From contig JAESUG010000167.1 of the NCBI GenBank assembly GCA_016763185.1, forward strand, positions 1 to 41,653: a stretch of DNA of 41,653 nt, in the 5' to 3' direction. The notes under the pieces were generated by a model. It made no database searches. It saw only the letters and a program-made list of their open reading frames with translations, and was not told the origin of the DNA. How positions within the stretch are numbered: the stretch's first letter is position 1; each line of letters opens with the position of its first letter. The translations under genes and the position numbers were made by a program. This document shows positions 1 to 8,174 of the stretch, piece by piece. Source of the DNA: Robiginitomaculum sp. GTDB lineage: Bacteria > Pseudomonadota > Alphaproteobacteria > Caulobacterales > Maricaulaceae.

Positions 1-96
1 CGTTACGAAAATATCGATGCCCGGGTAAAGCCCGCCGACCACCGTTTCCAGCAGATCCGCCAGCAATGTGTCATCTTCCAGAATAAGTGCCTTCAT
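1..96 (-). CDS. Response regulator, N-terminal receiver fragment (partial, runs off left edge)
   Basis: Reverse complement reads MKALILEDDTLLADLLETVVGGLYPGIDIFVT; the ILEDD acidic pocket is typical of REC domains. Truncated at the window edge. Confidence 0.6.
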   Translation of the reverse strand, partial: MKALILEDDTLLADLLETVVGGLYPGIDIFVT

Positions 97-107
97 AACG
101 TTACGCG

Positions 108-1805
108 TCATCCCTGATGGAAAATCGTTACGCCGTTACGGCCCCCTTTCTTTCGCTCGTAAAGGGCCTGATCCGCTGCATTGAGCGCATCACCGCCGGA
201 CTCAAATGCTTCCAGCGCGGCAATACCAACGCTGAGGGTAACCGACAGGCTGGCGCCATCATTGTTGAACGACAGGTCTGAGAATGCCTCACAGATCTGA
301 GTCATGACTGACTGCCCTTCCTGCGTCGTACACTCCGGTAAAACCACTGCAAACTCCTCTCCGCCATACCGCCCGATCATGTCGGTGGAACGCAATCGTT
401 GCCTGAGCAGGCTAGCGAGCGCTTTGATGACAATATCGCCCATTCTATGCCCGTATTGATCATTGACCTTCTTGAAATGATCAAGGTCCAGCATGGCGAC
501 AACGGAGGAATGTGACAATCGCTTGCAGCGGGCCTGCTCCTTATCAACTTCCTGCTTTATATACGAATGCTTCAACAGGCCCGTAAGGCTGTCCCGTATC
601 AGAAGCTCGTTAAGCTGACGGGCTCGATAGCAGCGGATCTGAGCCGCGCGCACGAGATAGCTGTCGGACACGGGCTTGGTCAGAAATTCATCCGCCCCTT
701 TTGCCATGGCTTCGAGCTGAACCTGCTTATCCTGCTCAGAGGACAGGTAAATGATCGGCAGACTGACCCATTCGGGATCAAAACGAACCAGCTTCGCCAC
801 CGTGGGTCCGGAATAAGCCCCCATACGAACATCCAGCAGCATTATGTCGGGAGAGAACTCCGAGAGCTCCAACAGCACCGTCTCGGGATTACTGATGGCG
901 CGGACGTTAAAGCCAGCTCCTTCAAGAACCGCTTGGTAGTGCGCTGCAAGATCTTCATCGTCATCCAGGATCAGGATTTTCCCGGAAACCGTTCGGCTCT
1001 GCTCGCTGACCAAGCGTTCGATGCTTTCCGCCAGCAGGGTTGCATCAACCGGTTCCGTAATGAGTGCATCTGCCCCGTTATCAGCCAGAGCATACCGATT
1101 CCTGAAATCGTCCTTGCGCCCGATGCAAATGAGCGGTGGTTTCAATGTGTTCTCGTTCCCGGCCTTGGCTTCAAGCACCGCAGACACCTCTAAAAGTGCC
1201 TCCTCACCGGTCACCACGAGGGTTACTCCCTGCGTCCCGTTGAGTGAGAGGCTGGAGACCTCCTGGCGCGATATCGAGAAACCGTAGTTTGAGAGCGCGT
1301 ACTCCAGAAAAACCTGAGAACCTTCTGACAATCCACACAGGACAACCCGGATATCCGGGGCCGTCAGACTATAAGGATCGTCTAACCGCTCAGAGCCTTG
1401 GTTACTGTGGGGCGCTGACACCGACGTTTCATCCAGCAAAGAACGCAGGTGCCCTGCCTGTGTCAGGGTATCGATAATATGCGGGGTTTCCTCACCCGGA
1501 ACCTCATGGCTACTGTCGGGATGTAACGGGTACTTTTCCACCAATGGCTTCAGGCGTTGTTCCAGCCTTCGCGCCTCTGCCCCCAATGCCTCATATCCGA
1601 AGGTTCCGGCAGAGCCGGCCAGACGATGAAGTAGCTGGTAGGCCGACATCACATCTTCACGCAGCAGTCGCTGCTCCTGACCACCCCCGGTTACCCGTGA
1701 AGCAACTTCGCTCAACTGATCGAGTTCCCCCTCCGACTTACCACGGAAGCTGAGTCGCAATTGCGCGAGTTTATCCGCGATATCCGCTTTTGGATCTTTT
1801 CCCAT
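108..1805 (-). CDS. Diguanylate cyclase with Hpt-REC(degenerate)-REC-GGDEF architecture
   Basis: Hpt motif HRLAGSAGTFG; receiver ILILDDDEDLA...DIMLLDVRM; GGEEF active site with RSTD (RxxD I-site) five residues upstream. Confidence 0.9.
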   Translation of the reverse strand: MGKDPKADIADKLAQLRLSFRGKSEGELDQLSEVASRVTGGGQEQRLLREDVMSAYQLLHRLAGSAGTFGYEALGAEARRLEQRLKPLVEKYPLHPDSSHEVPGEETPHIIDTLTQAGHLRSLLDETSVSAPHSNQGSERLDDPYSLTAPDIRVVLCGLSEGSQVFLEYALSNYGFSISRQEVSSLSLNGTQGVTLVVTGEEALLEVSAVLEAKAGNENTLKPPLICIGRKDDFRNRYALADNGADALITEPVDATLLAESIERLVSEQSRTVSGKILILDDDEDLAAHYQAVLEGAGFNVRAISNPETVLLELSEFSPDIMLLDVRMGAYSGPTVAKLVRFDPEWVSLPIIYLSSEQDKQVQLEAMAKGADEFLTKPVSDSYLVRAAQIRCYRARQLNELLIRDSLTGLLKHSYIKQEVDKEQARCKRLSHSSVVAMLDLDHFKKVNDQYGHRMGDIVIKALASLLRQRLRSTDMIGRYGGEEFAVVLPECTTQEGQSVMTQICEAFSDLSFNNDGASLSVTLSVGIAALEAFESGGDALNAADQALYERKKGGRNGVTIFHQG

Positions 1806-1911
1806 AAAAGGTCTGAGGCCTCGATTTTTTACTAATATAACCGGTTCAACTAGGCTAATCTTCTTTCATCACAGAACATTATCCGGAAAAACGCAACAGC
1901 GAGGCACTTCA

Positions 1912-3726
1912 TTGCGATCAGGCAAATCGCTCTCCCTTAGTAGTCGCGTAGCCATAATCATTGGCGGCGGCAGTCTTGTAACCGTCCTGGCCATTATTGC
2001 GATCGCCTACCAGGCCCTGGTACAGGACTTTGAAGACCTGCTCACCCATCGTCAGATTCTCGAAGCTGCAAGAACCTCGGATCAGGTCGACCAGAAGCTT
2101 CAGCTTCGACTGAATTCTCTGTCAGCATTCGCCTCACAGCTCGCCGACGACAACCTTCCGGACCAGGCTGCTCTGGAGATCGCGCTGAATCGCCAAACAA
2201 CAATCCAGGATCTGTTCCCGGCGGCGCTTCTCATTTTCGATGAGAACGGATGTGCCGTGGCGGAGAATGTTTACGTCCCAAATCGTATTGGTACCTGCTA
2301 CCTGGATCGCCCTCACTTCCGGGAAGCCCTGGAGAAACGAACCCCCATCGTCAGCAAGCCTATTATCGGACGAACCACTGGCAGACCCCTGCTCTCGTTT
2401 CTTGCACCCATCGAAACGGATGAAGGGGATTTTCTCGGGTTCGCAGGCGGCACCCTGGATCTGGGCAAGACCAGTCTATTACCCGAAAACCGCAACATGG
2501 GTTTGTATGAATCACAGGGTATCGAGAAAATCATCGACACGGAAAACTTTCTGTACGTGGATGCCGGCAATGGCTCCCAGAACATCGAACCCCTGCCGCC
2601 TCCTGGCGCAGACGCGCTGACAGACGCAGCGCTATCCGGCATCACGTTCGGACAGGTCAACGGCCAGGATGGTCAGCCCCTGATATACGCCACCAATCAC
2701 CTGCAACGGCTGGGGTGGGTCTTCGTCCGTGCTGTTCCCTATGATCAGGCAACAACACCCGCCCGACAATCCTTTCTCCAGTTCTTCAGCATCAGCCTGC
2801 TGATCACTCTGGTGATCGCCGCGTTAAGCTACCTGCTGGTCAAGAGCACCATGTCGCCACTGGACCGAATGACGACGCGTATAAAGCACATGGCTGAACA
2901 ACCGGATTCTGCCATGCGGTTGGGCGAGTCCGGCATTCCGGAGGTCAGCAACCTGGCCGGGGCCTTCAATCGACTTCTGGAGGAACGTGACGGCCTGGAC
3001 AGGCTCAAAGATCATTTCATGTCCTCGGTCAGTCACGAACTTCGTACGCCACTGACGTCACTGACTGGCGCTCTGAAGCTGCTCTCTTCCGGCACCACCG
3101 GACCACTCAGCGAAAAAAGCCAGAGCATGGCAAACCTCGCCCTGAGAAATGGCGAGCGTCTGCAACTGCTGGTGTCGGATTTGCTCGACTTCAACAAACT
3201 GTCCGATGGCAGTCTCAAAGTGCGAATTCAAAGCGAAGCGATCCAACCGATACTTTACGGCACCGTTGAGGACAACAACACGATGGCTGCTGAACATCAT
3301 GTCCGGTTGATGTCAGACAGCGGTGAGCTACCACATATACTCTGTGACAAGCACCGGCTGAGGCAGATTCTGGACAACTACGTCAGCAACGCCATCAAGT
3401 TCTCCCCCAGGAACGGAGTGGTCAGGATAAAAGCCCGGCTCCACTCACCGGAATACGTCAGAGTCACCGTTAGTGATCAGGGCTCTGGAGTACCGGATTC
3501 TTTTGCCGACAGCGTGTTCAAACGATTTGCACAGGCCGAAACCGGCACCACCCGTTCGGTAAAGGGCACGGGGCTGGGGCTTGCCATTTGTGCCGAACTG
3601 GCAACGCTGATGCATGCAGAGGTTGGCTACTACAATGATCAGGGCGCGCATTTCTGGGTCGATATGCCCACATCCGGATCCAGTGAGGCATTGTCGACCG
3701 TCGCTGATGAGGAAACAGACTCGTGA
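1912..3726 (+). CDS. Membrane sensor histidine kinase (periplasmic sensor, HAMP, HisKA, HATPase_c)
   Basis: N-terminal TM, second TM near residue 300, HAMP-like region, SSVSHELRTPLTSLTGAL H-box, DNYVSNAIKFSP N-box, GTGLGLAI G-box. TTG start. Confidence 0.88.
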   Translation: MRSGKSLSLSSRVAIIIGGGSLVTVLAIIAIAYQALVQDFEDLLTHRQILEAARTSDQVDQKLQLRLNSLSAFASQLADDNLPDQAALEIALNRQTTIQDLFPAALLIFDENGCAVAENVYVPNRIGTCYLDRPHFREALEKRTPIVSKPIIGRTTGRPLLSFLAPIETDEGDFLGFAGGTLDLGKTSLLPENRNMGLYESQGIEKIIDTENFLYVDAGNGSQNIEPLPPPGADALTDAALSGITFGQVNGQDGQPLIYATNHLQRLGWVFVRAVPYDQATTPARQSFLQFFSISLLITLVIAALSYLLVKSTMSPLDRMTTRIKHMAEQPDSAMRLGESGIPEVSNLAGAFNRLLEERDGLDRLKDHFMSSVSHELRTPLTSLTGALKLLSSGTTGPLSEKSQSMANLALRNGERLQLLVSDLLDFNKLSDGSLKVRIQSEAIQPILYGTVEDNNTMAAEHHVRLMSDSGELPHILCDKHRLRQILDNYVSNAIKFSPRNGVVRIKARLHSPEYVRVTVSDQGSGVPDSFADSVFKRFAQAETGTTRSVKGTGLGLAICAELATLMHAEVGYYNDQGAHFWVDMPTSGSSEALSTVADEETDS

Positions 3727-6185
3727 TAGCACCCGAAAGCCCATTGAATGAGGCTGTACGGCTTCTCGCGCTGAAGCGAACTCACCTGCTCGATACGTCA
3801 CCAGAGGAGCGATTTGATCGCTTTACTCGCATGGCCAAACTGGCCTTCGACGTCCCCATTGCCCTGGTGTCACTGGTCGACGACAAGCGGCAATGGTTCA
3901 AATCCTGTCAGGGACTGGAGGCCAGGGAGACCCCCAGGGACATCTCTTTCTGCGGCCACGCCATCCTCAGTGATCGTCTGTTCATTGTCGAGGACACCCA
4001 CGAGGATTCACGATTTGCCGATAACCCGCTCGTTACCGGCCCGCCACACATTCGCTTCTACGCCGGTGCTCAACTCCGCAGCCATGAAGGTTATCGCCTG
4101 GGCACTCTCTGCATCATAGACACCCGGCCACGATCGCTCGACGGCGATCAACGCATGCTTTTGGAAGAGCTGGCCCGATGTGTCGATGAAGAGATCAATG
4201 ACTTCGAAGCGAGTAAATCCCGCCAGGAACAACTCGAGAAGACCCGGATTCTGAGTGCACTGAACAACCTGACGGTGGACGCCTCCGCGCCCCTGGAACA
4301 AAAAATAGACATGGCCCTGGATCTGGGGCGCCAACACCTTGAACTGGAAACCGGCATCGTCAGCGAAATCACCACCGATGTCTATACGGTTCGCTGGTTC
4401 AGAGCGCCGGACGACTCTCCACTGGAGGCCGGCCTGTCACTACCGGTGGAGCAAACCTATTGCGCACTGATGCTCGCAAAAGGCGACCATCTGGCGATCA
4501 GCCATATGGGCGACTCGCGCTATCGCCATCAGTCGTGCTATGCCCAGATGGGCCTCGAGAGCTATATTGCGGCGCCCATAGAGTTTGATGGCAAGCTCTT
4601 CGGCACGCTTAATTTTTCCTCGGTATCGCCAAGATCCAGACCGTTCACGGATCTGGATCGCCTGTTTATCGTATGGCTGGCACAGTGGATGGCAGCCCTT
4701 CTCCAGCAACATTCCCATGAGGATACGCTGCGAAAGCTGTCCGAAAACGTGCCTGGAATGCTTTATCAGTATCAGGTACTCCAGGATGGTGAGTCGAGGT
4801 TCCTCTACAGCAGCGACGGCATACGTGATATTTACGGCGTTTCTCCGGAGACTGTTATAGAGGATGCCAGCATTGCCTTTGATGCCATACACCCCGACGA
4901 CATTGAATATGTAGCCGCTTCCATCGACCGTTCCCAGGAGGCACTGGCGGTTTGGGAGTCCGAGTTTCGGGTCAGAGCTCCGGATGGGAACTGGATTTGG
5001 GTCGAGGGCCGGGCCACGCCGGAACGGCGCCCGGACGGTAGCGTCATCTGGCATGGGTTTCTCGCCAACGTCGATGAAAAGAAGCGCTCGCAGCTTGCAC
5101 TCGCGGAACGAGAGCAACTGCTGCGTACCTTATTCGAACTGTCACCGATTGGCATTCTTCTGACCAGTTTCAGAAGCGGACAGAACTTTGATGTTAACGC
5201 GGCATTGCTCGAGTACAGCGGGTACTCACACACCGAGTTCCTGGCACTGAACTACTGGGACGTCACTCCCGGGGACTACATGGAACAATCTCAGCAAGCC
5301 ATCGCTGATTTGAAAGAACACGGGCGGTTCGGCCCCGTGGAGCAGGAGTTTATCCGCAAGGATGGCACCCGGTTCCCGATTCTCTTCCAGGGCGTTCTGG
5401 TGGAGCGTGCCGACAACGAACCACTGGTGTGGTCGCTGGTTGAGGACATATCAGAGCGCCGCAAGGTTGACCGGATGAAAAACGAGTTCATCTCCACCGT
5501 CAGCCATGAACTACGAACCCCCCTGACGTCAATATCTGGCTCCCTTGGATTGATCGCGGGCGGGGTTTTTGGCCATCTACCTGAAAAAGTCAAAGCCATG
5601 GTGGCTATCGCAGCCCGCAACAGCGACCAACTAAAGCATCTGATTGATGATCTGCTGGATATGGAAAAGCTGGTCTCCGGAAAAATGGAACTGCGGATGC
5701 ACAGTGAGAACCTCAGCGCGATCATTCAGGACAGCCTGGATCGAACATCAACCTACGCGGTTGATCGGCAAATCTCACTTCGGTTCGAAAATCACCATCC
5801 CTGGGTCAAAGCCGTTATCGATGCCCGGCGCCTGGGCCAGGCACTCGACAACCTGCTGTCCAACGCCATCAAGTTTTCTCCGCCGGAGGCCGAGGTTGTC
5901 ATACTGACACACCTTCATGACGGCCTTTTTCGCATCGAAGTCACGGACTATGGCACAGGCATACCGGAAGCCTTCCGAGCCAGGATATTCGAAAAGTTCG
6001 CCCAGGCTGACAGCTCCGATACCCGAGGCCGTGGCGGTACGGGCCTCGGGCTGGCCATTACCCGGGAGATCATGTCGCAAATGGGCGGCGGCGTGGGGTT
6101 CAAATCCACCGAGGGATACGGCTCGACGTTCTGGCTGGACATCAAACCCGATGAGAGTGACAAACCCGATGAGAGTGACGAGTAA
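3723..6185 (+). CDS. GAF/PAS multi-sensor histidine kinase
   Basis: Two GAF-like regions, two PAS regions, STVSHELRTPLTSISGSLGL H-box, [24 protein letters not shown] start overlapping the TGA of the previous gene. Confidence 0.9.
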   Translation: MIAPESPLNEAVRLLALKRTHLLDTSPEERFDRFTRMAKLAFDVPIALVSLVDDKRQWFKSCQGLEARETPRDISFCGHAILSDRLFIVEDTHEDSRFADNPLVTGPPHIRFYAGAQLRSHEGYRLGTLCIIDTRPRSLDGDQRMLLEELARCVDEEINDFEASKSRQEQLEKTRILSALNNLTVDASAPLEQKIDMALDLGRQHLELETGIVSEITTDVYTVRWFRAPDDSPLEAGLSLPVEQTYCALMLAKGDHLAISHMGDSRYRHQSCYAQMGLESYIAAPIEFDGKLFGTLNFSSVSPRSRPFTDLDRLFIVWLAQWMAALLQQHSHEDTLRKLSENVPGMLYQYQVLQDGESRFLYSSDGIRDIYGVSPETVIEDASIAFDAIHPDDIEYVAASIDRSQEALAVWESEFRVRAPDGNWIWVEGRATPERRPDGSVIWHGFLANVDEKKRSQLALAEREQLLRTLFELSPIGILLTSFRSGQNFDVNAALLEYSGYSHTEFLALNYWDVTPGDYMEQSQQAIADLKEHGRFGPVEQEFIRKDGTRFPILFQGVLVERADNEPLVWSLVEDISERRKVDRMKNEFISTVSHELRTPLTSISGSLGLIAGGVFGHLPEKVKAMVAIAARNSDQLKHLIDDLLDMEKLVSGKMELRMHSENLSAIIQDSLDRTSTYAVDRQISLRFENHHPWVKAVIDARRLGQALDNLLSNAIKFSPPEAEVVILTHLHDGLFRIEVTDYGTGIPEAFRARIFEKFAQADSSDTRGRGGTGLGLAITREIMSQMGGGVGFKSTEGYGSTFWLDIKPDESDKPDESDE
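6144..6179 (+). repeat. 18-bp perfect tandem duplication (2 copies) at the 3' end of the GAF/PAS kinase
   Basis: aaacccgatgagagtgac repeated twice, encoding KPDESD-KPDESD. Confidence 0.9.
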
Positions 6186-6191
6186 TCGATA

Positions 6192-8111
6192 GTGGCGGCA
6201 CAAACGCGGGCTAACGTGTTTCATCGTTTGATCTGGGCTTCAAGGCTGGGCGTTCTGCTGTTGGTCATTGTAGTCGCGGTTTCCCTTGATGCATCCAGCT
6301 CTTCCAGCCACCGCAACGATGTCCGTCAGCAGTGGCAGGAAAAAACGGATGAGATAAGCCTCAAGCTGCAAAGTGCCATACTGCAGAACATCCAGACCGT
6401 GTGGGGACTGGCCGCCAACGTCGCGATACAACCCGATATCGACGGCCAACGCTTCCGGGAACTGGCCTCGGTCATCTTCAGCCTGGCACCGGAACTCCGA
6501 AACATCGGACTGGCTCCGGATTTCGTGATTCGCCATGTCTACCCACTGGCCGGCAATGAGGCTGCGATCGGTCTCGACCTGACCGCACAGAGCTTGTCGC
6601 AAGATCAGATCGAGATGCTGCTCAACACCCGTCGCGTGGTGTTCACCGGCCCCATTGATCTGGTTCAGGGCGGGCAGGGGCTGGCGGGGCGTGTTCCCAT
6701 ATTCGAACAGGCCTCGGGCGATTTCTGGGGGGTTATTTCAGTGATACTGGACCTTCAGAAACTGTACTCGTCGATAGGGCTGGATAGGTTGCAAGACGAC
6801 TTCAATGTAGCGATCTCGTCGTCGGCCGACGTTAATGACACTCAGTCGGTTTTTTTCTCCACACGCCCCTTTCAATGGGAAGATCCAGTCACCAGCACGA
6901 TTCGCATGAGAGGCGCTACCTGGGTGGTGTTTGCCGAACCAGTCGGGGGCTGGCCAAACCACCCCAGTCAGCCCTGGATATTCCGCGGCAGCCTGTTCGC
7001 GATGCTGGTCATTGTCAGCGGTGCTGTTTTCTGGCTCACCAGCCTGATGTCACGGGATCGCGAAATGCAGCGGCGGCTCTGGGGACTCTTCGAACTGGCC
7101 CCCATGGGCATCGGGCTGTTCAGTGTCACCTCCAATCGACTGCTCCGGGCAAACCCAACGTTCGAAAACCAGTTTGGCAGATCCGTCCAGTCACTGGATT
7201 TCTTCGACCAACCGCTTGATGTCCATGGAGAGCCGCTGGCCAACAAGCCCAGGGTTCAGGAAACCCTTCGGGAACATGCCAGACTCAGCGGCCTCGAAGG
7301 CTACTTCATGACGCCAGGGCAGGAACTGGCCCCCGTCATGCTCCACGGGCTGCAACTGGACGATGACGGCAACGAACCCGTTGTCTGGCTGATCACCGAG
7401 GACATTTCAGAGCGGAAGAAAGTCGACCACCTGAAGAACGAGTTCATTTCCACTGTCAGCCACGAGCTTCGCACCCCACTGACCTCGATTTCCGGCTCCC
7501 TCGGGCTACTGGCCAACAATGCCGTCGGCGAGCTGCCGGAGAAGGCCTCGAAACTGGCGCACATCGCCTATCGGAACAGCCAACAGCTTACGTTCCTGAT
7601 CAACGACTTACTCGATATGGAAAAGCTTGTGGCCGGCAAAATGCCCTTCCGTAGCGAACACCATGTTCTGCAAAATCTTGTTCACGAGAGTGTTGAAAAC
7701 ATCGCAACCTTTGCCCAACAGCGAGACATTCATCTTCAGGTGGCTGAACTGCCAGCCGTGACAGTTCATGTGGATCGTCAGCGCCTGAACCAGGCCATCA
7801 CCAACCTGTTGTCCAACGCCATCAAGTTTTCTCCGGCAGGGTCCTCCGTCGACATTTTCGCCAGCCAGCGCGGAGAGTCGGTTCGGCTGTGTATCAGAGA
7901 CCATGGTGAGGGCGTCGCCCCGCATTTTCGGGAGCATATTTTTAAGAAGTTCTCACAAGCTGATTCGTCGGACCGAAGAGCCAGTGGCGGAACCGGGCTC
8001 GGTCTGGCCATCACACGGGAGCTGATGGCGCGTATGAAGGGCACGGTGGACTATGAATCCGTTCCGGGCGAGGGGGCTACGTTCTGGCTGGAACTGCCAG
8101 TGGCGGGGTAA
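6192..8111 (+). CDS. CHASE-domain sensor histidine kinase
   Basis: CHASE-like motif (IRHVYPLAGNEAAIGLDL), flanking TM segments, [44 protein letters not shown] start 6 bp after the previous stop. Confidence 0.88.
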   Translation: MAAQTRANVFHRLIWASRLGVLLLVIVVAVSLDASSSSSHRNDVRQQWQEKTDEISLKLQSAILQNIQTVWGLAANVAIQPDIDGQRFRELASVIFSLAPELRNIGLAPDFVIRHVYPLAGNEAAIGLDLTAQSLSQDQIEMLLNTRRVVFTGPIDLVQGGQGLAGRVPIFEQASGDFWGVISVILDLQKLYSSIGLDRLQDDFNVAISSSADVNDTQSVFFSTRPFQWEDPVTSTIRMRGATWVVFAEPVGGWPNHPSQPWIFRGSLFAMLVIVSGAVFWLTSLMSRDREMQRRLWGLFELAPMGIGLFSVTSNRLLRANPTFENQFGRSVQSLDFFDQPLDVHGEPLANKPRVQETLREHARLSGLEGYFMTPGQELAPVMLHGLQLDDDGNEPVVWLITEDISERKKVDHLKNEFISTVSHELRTPLTSISGSLGLLANNAVGELPEKASKLAHIAYRNSQQLTFLINDLLDMEKLVAGKMPFRSEHHVLQNLVHESVENIATFAQQRDIHLQVAELPAVTVHVDRQRLNQAITNLLSNAIKFSPAGSSVDIFASQRGESVRLCIRDHGEGVAPHFREHIFKKFSQADSSDRRASGGTGLGLAITRELMARMKGTVDYESVPGEGATFWLELPVAG

Positions 8112-8174
8112 TGGGTAACTGAGTATTGAGAGGCCCGGCAGGTTGCCCTGCCAGACCAACGCCAGACCAAACAG

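Noticed and set aside
8125-8150. Hairpin GGCAGG-ttgc-CCTGCC between the third kinase and acnA
   Set aside because: Short 6-bp stem with no T-tract; not enough to call a terminator, though it may serve the convergent genes.
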